Part shown: in pieces, positions 11,382 to 22,403 of the stretch
Layout of the letters: each line of letters opens with the position of its first letter
How positions within the stretch are numbered: the stretch's first letter is position 1
NCBI RefSeq assembly: GCF_014651015.1
Contig: NZ_BMWB01000004.1
Span: 124,001 to 188,000, forward strand
Direction of reading: 5' to 3'
Source of the DNA: Streptomyces xantholiticus
GTDB lineage: Bacteria > Actinomycetota > Actinomycetes > Streptomycetales > Streptomycetaceae
DNA length: 64,000 bases
Position numbers and translations under genes: made by a program
The notes under the pieces: model-generated
The model's input: the letters and a program-made list of their open reading frames with translations, nothing else
Databases searched by the model: none
What the model was told of the DNA's origin: nothing

Positions 11382-12545
11382 TCAGTCCCGCCCGGCCAAC
11401 CCGAACCGCGCCCGCAACCCCACACGCTCGTCCGCCGCCACCGACGCCGCCCCGTCCGTCACGGTCTCGTAGACGGCCAGGATGTCCGCCCCCACCGTGG
11501 ACCAGTCGAAGCGCCGCACATGCGCGCTGCCCCGCGCCCGCAGTTCGGTCCGCCGCTCCGGGTCCCGCAGCAGCCGTACCGCCGCAGTCGCCAGCGCGTC
11601 CGCGTCCTCGACCGCGAACAGTTCGCCCGCCGCCCCCTGGTCCAGGACCTGGGCGAACGCGTCCAGGTCGGAGGCGAGCACCGGCGCCCCCGCCGACATC
11701 GCCTCGACGAGGATGATGCCGAAGCTCTCGCCGCCCGTGTTGGGCGCCACATACACGTCGACGCTGCGCAGCAGCCGCGCCTTGTCCTCGTCGCTGATCA
11801 TGCCGAGGAATTCGACCTGCGAACGCATCTCCCGAGGCAGGGAGGCGACGGCCTCCTCCTCGTCGCCGCGGCCGGCGATGAGCAGCCGGGTGGCGGGGCA
11901 CGCGGCGAGGATCGCCGGGAGTGCCTTCATCAGGACGGGCAGTCCCTTGCGGGGTTCGTCGATCCGGCCGATGAAGCCGATCGTGTTCCCCTGCCATTCC
12001 TTCTTCGGCTCGGCCTTCTCGAAGAAGCCGACGTCGACGCCGTTGGGGATGACGACGGCGTCACCGCCGAGGTGCTCCACAAGCGTCCGCCGCGCGTACT
12101 CGCTCACCGCGATCCGCGCGCTGATCTTCTCCAGCGCCGGCTGCAGGATCGGGTACGCGGCGATCATCGCCCGCGAGCGCGGGTTCGACGTGTGGAAGGT
12201 GGCCACGATCGGCCCCTGCGCCGCCCAGCACGACAGGAGCCCGAGGGACGGCGAGGCCGGCTCATGGATGTGGATCACGTCGAAGGTGCCCTCGTGCAGC
12301 CACCGCCGCACCCGGGCCGCCGACAGGAAGCCGAAGTTGAGCCGGGCGACCGAGCCGTTGTACGGCACGGGCACGGCCCGTCCGGCGGAGACGACGTACG
12401 GCGGCAGCGGGGTCTCGTCGTCCGCCGGGGCGAGCACCGAGACGTGGTGACCGAGACGGATCAGATGGTCGGCGAGGTCCCGGATGTGGAACTGCACACC
12501 GCCGGGCACGTCCCACGAGTACGGGCACACGATGCCGATCTTCAC
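11382..12545 (-). CDS. pimA: GDP-mannose-dependent phosphatidylinositol mannosyltransferase (PimA-type, GT4)
   Basis: Predicted to add the first mannose to phosphatidylinositol at the inner membrane face. The 387-residue GT-B protein has the N-terminal YSWDVPGGVQFHIRDLA loop, the mid-protein IGRIDEPRKGL, and the GT4 donor-site motif GESFGIILVEAMSAG near residue 270. The GTG start overlaps the upstream acyltransferase stop (GTGA). With pgsA and the acyltransferase it forms a phosphatidylinositol mannoside operon, which supports this specificity over a generic glycosyltransferase. Confidence 0.88.
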   Translation of the reverse strand: MKIGIVCPYSWDVPGGVQFHIRDLADHLIRLGHHVSVLAPADDETPLPPYVVSAGRAVPVPYNGSVARLNFGFLSAARVRRWLHEGTFDVIHIHEPASPSLGLLSCWAAQGPIVATFHTSNPRSRAMIAAYPILQPALEKISARIAVSEYARRTLVEHLGGDAVVIPNGVDVGFFEKAEPKKEWQGNTIGFIGRIDEPRKGLPVLMKALPAILAACPATRLLIAGRGDEEEAVASLPREMRSQVEFLGMISDEDKARLLRSVDVYVAPNTGGESFGIILVEAMSAGAPVLASDLDAFAQVLDQGAAGELFAVEDADALATAAVRLLRDPERRTELRARGSAHVRRFDWSTVGADILAVYETVTDGAASVAADERVGLRARFGLAGRD

Positions 12546-13438
12546 GTCCGGCGCTCCTCGAGGTCCGCGAGCCACAGCCGCTGCAACATGTGCCAGTCCT
12601 CCGGGTGTTCGGCGATCCCTGTGGCGAAGGCATCGGCCAGCGCCTGTGTCATGGAGGACGTCTTCTCGGCCCGTGTACCTGTCTCCGGCACCTCGACGGG
12701 CGGATGGACGCGCCCCTTCATCACGGACGTCTCGTCGTACCAGAGGGTCACCGGCAGCAGCAGAGCACCCGTCTGCTGGGCAAGGAGCGCGGGCCCGGCG
12801 GGCATCCGTGCCGTGTCTCCGAAGAACGCGACCTCCACACCGGCCTCCGACAGATCACGGTCCGCCACCAGGCAGACCAGCCCGCCGTCACGCAGCCGCC
12901 TGGCCAGCGTGGCGAAGGCCGCACCGCCGGTGTGCGGAAGGACCTCCATACCGAGGCTCTCCCGGTAGGCGACGAACCGGTCGTACAAGGACTCCGGCTT
13001 GAGCCGCTCGGCGACCGTGGTGAACGGCACGCCCAGCGCCCGCGTCACCCACACCCCCGCCACGTCCCAGTTGGCGAGGTGCGGCAGCGCCAGCACGACG
13101 CCCCGGCCGGAGGCGAGCGCGTCCGTCAGGAGGTGGATGTCCTTGGCTTCGAAGCTGCGCCTGGCCCGGTCCTGGCTCCACGTGGGCAGCCGGAACGACT
13201 CCATCCAGTAGCGCATGTACGAGCGCATGCCGGCCTTGGACAGCTCCGCGAGCCGCTCTGCACTCGCGTCGGGCACCACCCGGGCGAGGTTCGCCTCGAG
13301 CCGCAGCACACCCTTGCCGCGCCGCTTCCACGCCGTGTCCGCGATCGTGCGGCCCAGCCGTGCCGCCGCCGGCTCCGGCAACTTCTTGACGACGCCCCAG
13401 CCCAGTCCGTACAGCGCGTCGGTCAGCCTGTCCCGCAT
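12542..13438 (-). CDS. Phosphatidylinositol mannoside acyltransferase (LpxL/HtrB family)
   Basis: Transfers a fatty acyl chain to the mannose of PI-mannosides (PatA-type role). The 298-residue protein shows the family HX4D motif in LALPHLANWDVAGVW near residue 115 and the later VADRDLSEAG segment. The ATG overlaps the pgsA stop by one base (TGATG); a GTG three bases upstream is an alternative. Its stop overlaps the mannosyltransferase start. Function is inferred from family plus its place between pgsA and pimA. Confidence 0.87.
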   Translation of the reverse strand: MRDRLTDALYGLGWGVVKKLPEPAAARLGRTIADTAWKRRGKGVLRLEANLARVVPDASAERLAELSKAGMRSYMRYWMESFRLPTWSQDRARRSFEAKDIHLLTDALASGRGVVLALPHLANWDVAGVWVTRALGVPFTTVAERLKPESLYDRFVAYRESLGMEVLPHTGGAAFATLARRLRDGGLVCLVADRDLSEAGVEVAFFGDTARMPAGPALLAQQTGALLLPVTLWYDETSVMKGRVHPPVEVPETGTRAEKTSSMTQALADAFATGIAEHPEDWHMLQRLWLADLEERRT

Positions 13439-14103
13439 CACGACGCCTCCGCCCCGCGCTCGTCTGCCGCGGCCGCATCGGCCTCCGCCGACTCGCGCCG
13501 CACAGTCACCACTCGCTGCCCCAGCGTCACCGTGCTGCCCACGGCGACGATCCACAGCGCGATCGGCAGCAGGACGTCGACGCCCGGGACACCGAACCGG
13601 TGCAGTCCTGCCAAGCCCGCGGCCACCAGCGAGATCACCAGGCGTTCCGCGCGCTCCACGAGGCCGTTGACCGCCACCGGCAGGCCGATCGATTCGCCGC
13701 GCGCCTTGGTGTACGACACCACCTGCCCGCTGGCCAGGCAGAAGATGGCCACCGCGCACAGCACGTTGTCGTCCCCCCTGCCCGCGTACCACAGCGCGAA
13801 GCCGCCGAAGATCGCCCCGTCGGCGACCCGGTCCAGCGTCGAGTCCAGGAAGGCGCCCCATCGGCTCGAAATACCCGCCTGGCGCGCCATGTTGCCGTCC
13901 ACCAGGTCGGAGAAGACGAACAGGGTGATGACGATCGTGCCCCAGAAGAACTCCCCGCGCGGGAAGAAGACCAGCGCCCCCGCCATCACCCCGACCGTGC
14001 CGATGAGAGTGACCGCGTCGGGGCTCACCCCGCGGCGGAGCAAGAACGCGGCGAACGGTGTGAGGACACGCGTGAAAAATGCACGCGCGTACTTGTTCAG
14101 CAT
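13438..14103 (-). CDS. pgsA: CDP-alcohol phosphatidyltransferase, phosphatidylinositol phosphate synthase type
   Basis: Makes phosphatidylinositol phosphate from CDP-diacylglycerol and inositol phosphate in actinobacteria. The 221-residue membrane protein has six predicted helices and the full CDP-alcohol motif, DLVDGNMARQAG then GAFLDSTLDRVAD, at about residues 70-100. I chose the ATG at 14103, giving MLNKYARAFFTRVL, because upstream in-frame sequence is low-complexity. It is the first gene of a three-gene overlapping PIM lipid operon and diverges from the EF-G-like gene. Confidence 0.9.
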   Translation of the reverse strand: MLNKYARAFFTRVLTPFAAFLLRRGVSPDAVTLIGTVGVMAGALVFFPRGEFFWGTIVITLFVFSDLVDGNMARQAGISSRWGAFLDSTLDRVADGAIFGGFALWYAGRGDDNVLCAVAIFCLASGQVVSYTKARGESIGLPVAVNGLVERAERLVISLVAAGLAGLHRFGVPGVDVLLPIALWIVAVGSTVTLGQRVVTVRRESAEADAAAADERGAEAS

Positions 14104-14380
14104 GGCCTTCCCGAGGGTCCGGTGGGCCGTGTGGCCCCTACGGCCACCGGCTGGCCCATCGTAGCCAGGACCGCCCTGCGCCATTGCCGCGCACCCGTCC
14201 CCGGAGGCGGCGTCCGACGTATGGACGCACAGTGACGGGAGTGGAAAGCTCGAAAGACAACCGCGGGCCTCGCCGGAGCTGCTCCGGACGCCCTTCGGGA
14301 CGCCTCATCGGCTCCCCCGCCGCCCGCGGCCTCCTTCCTCGCCGTGCAATCGAGCCGTGAATCGATCGGGAGGCAAGATC

Positions 14381-16591
14381 ATGGGCGACAAGGCGCACGC
14401 GCAGCACCCCGGAGCCGCCGGCAGAGCAGTAACGGCCGACCACCCCGCATCCGTACGGAATGTGGTGCTGGTCGGCCACAGCGGATCCGGCAAGACGACC
14501 CTGGCCGAGGCACTCGCACTGACCGCCGGTGCGGTCAACCGGGCAGGCCGGGTCGAGGACGGCGCGACGATCTCCGACTACGACGAGATCGAGCACCGTC
14601 AGCAACGTTCCGTACAGCTCTCGCTCGTCCCCCTCGAATGGGGCGGCTGCAAGATCAACCTGCTGGACACCCCCGGATACGCCGACTTCGTCGGCGAACT
14701 GCGGGCCGGCCTGCGCGCCGCGGACGCGGCCCTCTTCGTCGTCTCGGCCGCGCAGGAGGCGGACGCCGTCGACGGCGCGACCCGGATGGTCTGGGAGGAG
14801 TGCGCGGCTGTCGGCATGCCCCGCGCGATCGTGGTGACCCACCTGGAGACCGCGCGCACCGGCTTCGACGAGCTCACCGGAGTCTGCGCCCGCATCTTCG
14901 GCGGCGACGACCCCGACGCCGTACTGCCGCTGTACCTGCCGCAGTACGGGCCCCAGCAGGCCGACGGACACGCACCCGTCACAGGGCTCGTCGGCCTGCT
15001 CACCCAGAAGATCTTCGACTACTCCTCCGGGGAACGGAAGGAGACACCGCCGGACGACACCCAGACACCGATGCTCGAAGAGGCCCGCAGCCGCCTCATC
15101 GAAGGGATCATCGCGGAGAGCGAGGACGAGACCCTCATGGACCGCTACCTCGGCGGTGAGGAGATCGACCTCAAGACAGTGATCGACGACCTCGAGAAGG
15201 CGGTCGCCCGCGGCACCTTCCACCCCGTGCTCGCCGCCGCGCCGGCCACCAACGGCGCCAAGGCGGGCCTCGGCACCGTCGAACTCCTCGAGCTCATCAC
15301 CGGCGGCTTCCCCACCCCCCTCGAAGGCGACCCACCCACCGTCACCACCCCCGACGGCCGGCCCGGCCCGCAGATCGGCTGCGATCCGGACGGCCCGCTC
15401 GTCGCTGAAGTCGTCAAGACGGCCTCCGACCCCTACGTCGGCCGGATCTCGCTCGTCCGCGTCTTCTCGGGGACCCTCCGGCCCGACGACACCGTCCACG
15501 TGTCCGGGCACGGGCTCGCCGACCGCGGACACGAGGACCACGACGTCGACGAACGCGTCGGCGCCCTGTCCGCACCCTTCGGCAAGCAGCAGCGCCCCCT
15601 TCCCCACGCCATCGCCGGCGACCTGGCCTGCGTTGCGAAACTCTCCCGCGCGGAGACCGGGGACACCCTCTCCGCCAAGGACGAACCGCTCCTCATGGAG
15701 CCCTGGGCCATGCCCGACCCGCTGCTGCCGCTCGCCATCCATGCCCACAGCAAGGCCGACGAGGACAAACTCTCCCAGGGCCTCGCCCGCCTCGTCGCCG
15801 AGGACCCGACCATGCGCCTCGAGCAGAACCAGGACACCCACCAGGTCGTGCTGTGGTGCCTGGGCGAGGCACACGCGGATGTCGCCCTCGAACGGCTCCG
15901 CAAGCGCTACGGCGTCCAGGTCGACGTCGTCCCGCACAAGGTGTCGCTCCGCGAGACGTTCGGCGGCAGCTCCGCCGGCCGCGGCCGCCACGTCAAACAG
16001 TCGGGGGGACACGGCCAGTACGCGATCTGCGAGATCGACGTCGATCCGCTGCCGCCCGGCTCCGGCATCGAGTTCGTCGACAAGGTCGTCGGCGGCGCGG
16101 TACCACGCCAGTTCATCCCGTCCGTGGAGAAGGGCGTACGCGCCCAGGCCGCCCGCGGCGTCGCCGCCGGCTACCCCCTCGTCGACGTACGCATCACACT
16201 CCGCGACGGCAAGGCCCACTCCGTGGACTCCTCCGACGCCGCCTTCCAGACGGCCGGCGCCCTCGCCCTGCGCGAAGCCGCCGCCGACACCCGCATCAAC
16301 CTGCTCGAACCCGTCGCGGAAGTGCAGGTCCTCGTCTCCGACGAATACGTCGGCCCGGTGATGAGCGACCTGTCGGGACGCCGCGGCAGAGTCGTCGGCA
16401 CCGAACAGACCGCCGGATCACGCACCCTGGTACGGGCCGAGGTGCCCGAACTGGAAATCGGCAGATACGCCGTGGACCTGCGCTCCATCTCCCACGGCAC
16501 CGGCCGGTTCAGCCGCTCCTACGCACGCCACGAGGCGATGCCGCAGCAGGTCGCCGACAGAATGCGCGAACAGGGCGCCGACAACGCCTGA
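14381..16591 (+). CDS. Elongation factor G-like protein (EF-G2/FusA2-type) with degenerate G domain
   Basis: The 736-residue protein has the EF-G domain order: G domain, domain II (YVGRISLVRVFSGTL), domain III, domain IV with the HVKQSGGHGQYA segment, and domain V (GRRGRVVGTEQ). The P-loop GHSGSGKTT (residues 32-40) and DTPGYADF (96-103) are intact. The switch I Thr of the usual RGIT is replaced in RSVQ (Gln79), and the NKxD guanine-specificity motif is replaced by THLE (153-156). GGGAGG lies seven bases before the ATG. I infer a non-canonical or accessory role rather than main-line translocation; a ribosome-protection-like role is possible. It diverges from pgsA. Confidence 0.88.
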   Translation: MGDKAHAQHPGAAGRAVTADHPASVRNVVLVGHSGSGKTTLAEALALTAGAVNRAGRVEDGATISDYDEIEHRQQRSVQLSLVPLEWGGCKINLLDTPGYADFVGELRAGLRAADAALFVVSAAQEADAVDGATRMVWEECAAVGMPRAIVVTHLETARTGFDELTGVCARIFGGDDPDAVLPLYLPQYGPQQADGHAPVTGLVGLLTQKIFDYSSGERKETPPDDTQTPMLEEARSRLIEGIIAESEDETLMDRYLGGEEIDLKTVIDDLEKAVARGTFHPVLAAAPATNGAKAGLGTVELLELITGGFPTPLEGDPPTVTTPDGRPGPQIGCDPDGPLVAEVVKTASDPYVGRISLVRVFSGTLRPDDTVHVSGHGLADRGHEDHDVDERVGALSAPFGKQQRPLPHAIAGDLACVAKLSRAETGDTLSAKDEPLLMEPWAMPDPLLPLAIHAHSKADEDKLSQGLARLVAEDPTMRLEQNQDTHQVVLWCLGEAHADVALERLRKRYGVQVDVVPHKVSLRETFGGSSAGRGRHVKQSGGHGQYAICEIDVDPLPPGSGIEFVDKVVGGAVPRQFIPSVEKGVRAQAARGVAAGYPLVDVRITLRDGKAHSVDSSDAAFQTAGALALREAAADTRINLLEPVAEVQVLVSDEYVGPVMSDLSGRRGRVVGTEQTAGSRTLVRAEVPELEIGRYAVDLRSISHGTGRFSRSYARHEAMPQQVADRMREQGADNA

Positions 16592-16619
16592 CCGCCGACC
16601 CGCCCAGGCCGTCCGCCCA

Positions 16620-16650
16620 CCGCCCGCCCGGCGCGGGCGTGGGCGGGCGG
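16620..16650 (+). terminator. Hairpin terminator after the EF-G-like gene
   Basis: Perfect 10-bp inverted repeat CCGCCCGCCC / GGGCGGGCGG with an 11-nt loop, starting 28 nt past the stop codon. Confidence 0.65.
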
Positions 16651-16792
16651 CCGACCTGAACGCCCCCTGACGCCACGGCCGCACCCTCGATAGGCTGGGA
16701 ACACCGAATGGGCTGCCCAGCTCAGAAGGTGTGCGGGGCCCGGCAGTTGGGAACAGGCCGCAGTGCGGAAACACGCGGCGATGGGGGCGGCA

Positions 16793-18448
16793 GTGGCGAA
16801 CGACGTATTCGATTTCACGCCCGGGGCACAGGTCCCACTCATGGGCGCGGCCGGCCAGACCGCGGCGACACACGCCCTCGCATCGGCCGCCTACCGGGAC
16901 ACCGAACTCAAGGAGATCCTCAAAGCCAACAGCGAGTGGCACAAGTCGGAGGTCAAGCCGGGAAAGATCTCCCTCTTCGAACCCAACCTCGGAGAGGCCT
17001 TCGCCCGGGCCGTACAGGTCCGCATGCTCGGCGGCGCCCGCGCACCACTCATCCAGTCCTTCGGCACCGAACCACAGTCCGTCGTCGAGCACTGCCTCGC
17101 CGCCACTCGCCTGCGCCGCGAACGCGACGGCAGGCTCACCGCCGTGATGGCCGTGTGCGGGCTGCTCTTCCTGCCCGGACTCCTCCTGTGGCTCGGTGTC
17201 TTCCAACTGCGCCGCACCCTCGCCGGCTCACAGAAGAAGAGCGCCGGAGCCCTCGGCGGCCTCCTGCTGGTGGCCATCGGCATTCTCGCCGTGATCTTCC
17301 TTGTCCGGCTCCCCTTCGGCGGCCTCTGGGCGTATTACATCCGCGCCATGCTCGTCGCCCCGGTCATCGGCTGGTTCCTCGCCAAACGCATCTGCGAATC
17401 CTCCGCCAAGGACATGCGCGCCCGCTGGGACGCACTGCTCTCCGGCGGCGGCCTCGGCGCGAAGGTGCCCGAAGCCGTACCGGGCAACCCGGGCGACGCC
17501 GCCCGCGAACAGCTCCGCCAAGGTCTTGAGAAACTCACCGCCGAACAGCAGTCCAACGTCGTCTTCTACGCCGGTCCCAAAGGCATACTCGGCATGGGAA
17601 CCCGCTGGGGCAGCTGGCAGATGGCCGAAGAGCTCGTCTCCAAGGACGCCGGCAAGGAGATCAACCAGTTCCGCAGCTGGGACGTCATAAGGGCCGTCCA
17701 CGACAAGCTCAAGCTCCTGGAGCGCGGCCCCCTCAACTCCGGCGGCTTCCCCGCCCCCTCGGTCAAGCACTGGATCGTGTCCCCCATCGGGGAGAACGCC
17801 GCTGCCGTCGCCCGGCCCGAAGGCCAGGAGGTCGACACCTTCCAGATCAAGGGCCACGAAATACAGCGCATCTGCAACCACCAGCAGTTCGGCAGCGGCA
17901 ACCGCCACTACCTGGGCGTGCAGTTCACGCTCTGGGACGGCCAGTTGGTCATCACCATGATGATCACCGTCACCGTGCTCCACGAGACCCTGCGCGTCGA
18001 GGTCACCGGCCACGCCCTCGGCCCGGTCCACTCCCTGTTCACGACGAAGCCTGAGCCCAAGATCCAAACCGTCAGCAAGACGATCCGCTTCTGGGAAACC
18101 GTCGACCGGGTACTGCCGCTGGTCGACGCCAAGGAAGTGGTGCGCCTCGCCGTGCGGGCACCCTTCACCTGGCACCCGCCGCTGCTCGACTTCCTCGGCG
18201 GCAAACTGGTGCTCCCCGAGCCCTTCGGCCTCCGCCACGCCTGGGCGGAGAAGCCGTGGCGCCACCGGTTCATGGCCGACGACGCCATGCGCGCCGCCAC
18301 ACCCGTGCTGCGCGTGGCACACGCCGCCGCGCTCAAGGTCCTTCAGGACAACGGCGTCGACACCGAGCACTTCGGCAACCGCGCGTCGGTCGTCAGCGGC
18401 TTCGTCCAGGACCCGACGCCCGGCAAGGCGGACGTCTACGAGGCGTGA
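16793..18448 (+). CDS. Conserved actinobacterial membrane protein of unknown function
   Basis: I do not recognise a named family. The 551-residue protein opens with a conserved-looking DVFDFTPGAQVPLMGAAGQTAA. A hydrophobic region follows at about residues 100-200 with three to four membrane helices (TAVMAVCGLLFLPGLLLWLG and GGLLLVAIGILAVIFLV). The long C-terminal soluble part includes GMGTRWGSWQMAEEL and a later hydrophobic LVITMMITVTVL strand. The GTG at 16793 is preceded by GGGGG; in-frame starts at 16763 and 16781 are possible. It converges on the HIT gene with only 3 nt between stops. Confidence 0.82.
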   Translation: MANDVFDFTPGAQVPLMGAAGQTAATHALASAAYRDTELKEILKANSEWHKSEVKPGKISLFEPNLGEAFARAVQVRMLGGARAPLIQSFGTEPQSVVEHCLAATRLRRERDGRLTAVMAVCGLLFLPGLLLWLGVFQLRRTLAGSQKKSAGALGGLLLVAIGILAVIFLVRLPFGGLWAYYIRAMLVAPVIGWFLAKRICESSAKDMRARWDALLSGGGLGAKVPEAVPGNPGDAAREQLRQGLEKLTAEQQSNVVFYAGPKGILGMGTRWGSWQMAEELVSKDAGKEINQFRSWDVIRAVHDKLKLLERGPLNSGGFPAPSVKHWIVSPIGENAAAVARPEGQEVDTFQIKGHEIQRICNHQQFGSGNRHYLGVQFTLWDGQLVITMMITVTVLHETLRVEVTGHALGPVHSLFTTKPEPKIQTVSKTIRFWETVDRVLPLVDAKEVVRLAVRAPFTWHPPLLDFLGGKLVLPEPFGLRHAWAEKPWRHRFMADDAMRAATPVLRVAHAAALKVLQDNGVDTEHFGNRASVVSGFVQDPTPGKADVYEA

Positions 18449-18451
18449 GCG

Positions 18452-19000
18452 TCAGCCCTTCGGCCAGTGCTCGGCGAGCATCCTGCGGGTGTCGCCGAGC
18501 AGCTGGGGCAGCACCTTGGTGTTGCCGATCACCGGCATGAAGTTGGTGTCGCCGCCCCACCGGGGCACTATGTGCTGATGCAGGTGGGCGGCGATGCCCG
18601 CGCCGGCGGCCGATCCCTGGTTCAGTCCGATGTTGAATCCGTGCGCACCCGATGCGCCGCGCAGCGCGGTCATGGCGCGCTTGGTGAAGTCGGCGAGCTC
18701 CACCGTCTCGGCGTCGGTGAGGTCCGTGTAATCGGCGACGTGCCGGAACGGGACGATCATGCAGTGCCCGCCGTTGTACGGGTAGAGGTTGAGGACCGCG
18801 TAGACGCGCTCGCCGCGGGCGATGATCAGACCGTCCTCGTCCGACTTGGCCGGGATCGAGCAGAACGGGCAGCCGTCCCCGGAGCCTGGACCGGTCGGCT
18901 TGTTCTCGCCCTGGATGTACGCCATCCGATGGGGCGTCCACAGGCGCTGGAACGCGTCAGGCGTCCCGACCCCGATCTGCTGCTCAGGCTCAGTCGTCAT
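18452..19000 (-). CDS. HIT-domain nucleotide hydrolase/phosphorylase
   Basis: A 182-residue histidine-triad protein, likely acting on nucleotide substrates such as AppppA-type compounds. The zinc-type CPFCSI sits near residue 40, NLYPYNGGHCMIVP near residue 72, and the catalytic histidine triad as HLHQHIVPRW near residue 135. The length and the CPFC element match actinobacterial Ap4A-phosphorylase-like HIT proteins. I chose the ATG giving MTTEPEQQ; a second ATG four codons upstream (19012) is possible. It follows thrS on the same strand after a terminator-like hairpin. Confidence 0.9.
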   Translation of the reverse strand: MTTEPEQQIGVGTPDAFQRLWTPHRMAYIQGENKPTGPGSGDGCPFCSIPAKSDEDGLIIARGERVYAVLNLYPYNGGHCMIVPFRHVADYTDLTDAETVELADFTKRAMTALRGASGAHGFNIGLNQGSAAGAGIAAHLHQHIVPRWGGDTNFMPVIGNTKVLPQLLGDTRRMLAEHWPKG

Positions 19001-19037
19001 GCGAGCCAGCATATTCGCCGCTGGTCGCGGCATGCGG

Positions 19038-19070
19038 CGAGGGGCGGCCCTGGGAAGGGGCCGCCCCTCG
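19038..19070 (-). terminator. Hairpin terminator after thrS
   Basis: Perfect 13-bp inverted repeat (CGAGGGGCGGCCC / GGGCCGCCCCTCG) with a 7-nt loop, 10 nt past the thrS stop. Confidence 0.75.
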
Positions 19071-19079
19071 TGGGCAGTC

Positions 19080-21053
<1,974 letters not shown>

Positions 21054-21146
21054 CGGTCTCTCCTGACTGAAGACGGATGCATACGCGATTCGTCATGCGT
21101 ACGCACTCGGAATCGTACCGAGCCGGAGGGACCGCTCGCGAAACGG

Positions 21147-22403
21147 TCAACAGGGGTGCTGTTCGTCAGGCTCCTGCTCGCCCGCTTCCTCGAAGAAGTC
21201 CAGGTTCTCCTGGAGCGACTTCATCAGCCGGTCCCTTTCCGCCTCGTCCACCGGTACCGGTACGAGTCCGGAGGCGTCCGTGAGCCGGCGGAAGCCGCCC
21301 CTGCTCTCCAGCCGTCCCGCCACCCGGATCGGAAGTCCCACCAGGTGGGCGTGGCCGGCGGTGCGGTACGCGTGCTCGTCGAGCGCCACGCGTACATGGG
21401 GGACGTCGGCGCCTGCCAGGACCCGCAGCCGTACGGTGCCGGCGCCGCGCGGGCCGGAGCGCCGCATGCGCACGACGGTGCCCGTGATCCGTACGGGCAC
21501 GGACGGCTCGTCCTGGAGGTAGCGGGCGCCCGCGGCCCGTAGCGCCGGAAGGTCGCCGGGTGAGAACTCGACCGGTTCCATGCGGGCGGCGCAGCCCTGC
21601 GGTACGTCGGCGGCCGGTGACCATTCGAGCGCGATGCGGGCTCCTTCCGAGCCACGTACGAGCGCGATGACGGCCTCGGTCAGTTCACGGCTGACGCCGG
21701 CCCGGACCGCCGCGTCGAAGGCTTCCGTGCCACCGGTCGCCCGCTGGTAGTCGATGGCCTCCCTGGTGGCCTGCAGGGCGTGACTCAGCCGTACCGCGAG
21801 CGCGCGGCCGGTCTCCACGGCCACGAACGCGGTGAGGGAGCGGCCGCCCGGCGCGGGTCCGACGAGGACGCCTTCGAGGAGGGCCTGTGCCGCTCTCCGG
21901 TGGCGCGCGCCGTAGTAGCCGGCGCGTTCGCGTGCGGCAAGCGCTCCGGCGAGCAGCATCTGGCGGGCGGCCGAGCGGAGCTGTTCCTGGACAGTCCAGG
22001 AGGCGGTGCCCGAGGGCCCGCCCAGGGGGATGTCGCGCCACCAGCGGATCTCGTCGCTGGGGACGGTGAGTCCGACGAGCACGTCCTTGGCGGAGGGCGC
22101 GGCGCTGCGGACGAGGGCGGTGATGGCCTCGCCGAGGAGGTCCTCGCAGTCGGGGAAGGCCCGGCTTTCCGGCACGAGCAGACTGGTGCCGCCGGTGGCG
22201 GGTCCGGGCGGGGTCCAGCGGGTGTAGCGGCCGGCGGCGCCACCGCGGCGGCGCCAGCCGTGCCGGTCGAGAAGTGCACCGAGGACGACGGGGTCGACGT
22301 CGGCGGGGTCCGGTTCGGTGGCGCCGAGCCAGGGGCCGGAGGGTCGGGAGGGTTCGGAGGCGCTCGGATGGGGGCGCACATGGTCGTCGAAGGGCCGGTG
22401 CAT
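21147..22403 (-). CDS. Conserved actinobacterial hypothetical protein, coupled to DUF4365 protein
   Basis: Not recognised as a named family. The 418-residue soluble protein is proline-rich at the N-terminus. It has a central helical region (SAARQMLLAGALAARERAG) and ends in a region with OB-fold-like strand pattern (SVPVRITGTVVRMRRSG, then HLVGLPIRVAGRLESRGGF) and an acidic tail. No signal peptide or membrane helix. Its ATG overlaps the stop of the DUF4365 gene by one base (TGATG), so the two proteins are made together and probably act together. Confidence 0.82.
   Translation of the reverse strand: MHRPFDDHVRPHPSASEPSRPSGPWLGATEPDPADVDPVVLGALLDRHGWRRRGGAAGRYTRWTPPGPATGGTSLLVPESRAFPDCEDLLGEAITALVRSAAPSAKDVLVGLTVPSDEIRWWRDIPLGGPSGTASWTVQEQLRSAARQMLLAGALAARERAGYYGARHRRAAQALLEGVLVGPAPGGRSLTAFVAVETGRALAVRLSHALQATREAIDYQRATGGTEAFDAAVRAGVSRELTEAVIALVRGSEGARIALEWSPAADVPQGCAARMEPVEFSPGDLPALRAAGARYLQDEPSVPVRITGTVVRMRRSGPRGAGTVRLRVLAGADVPHVRVALDEHAYRTAGHAHLVGLPIRVAGRLESRGGFRRLTDASGLVPVPVDEAERDRLMKSLQENLDFFEEAGEQEPDEQHPC

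Noticed and set aside
21054..21146. A T-box leader upstream of thrS
   Set aside because: The gap is only 93 nt and has no T-box sequence or stem I.
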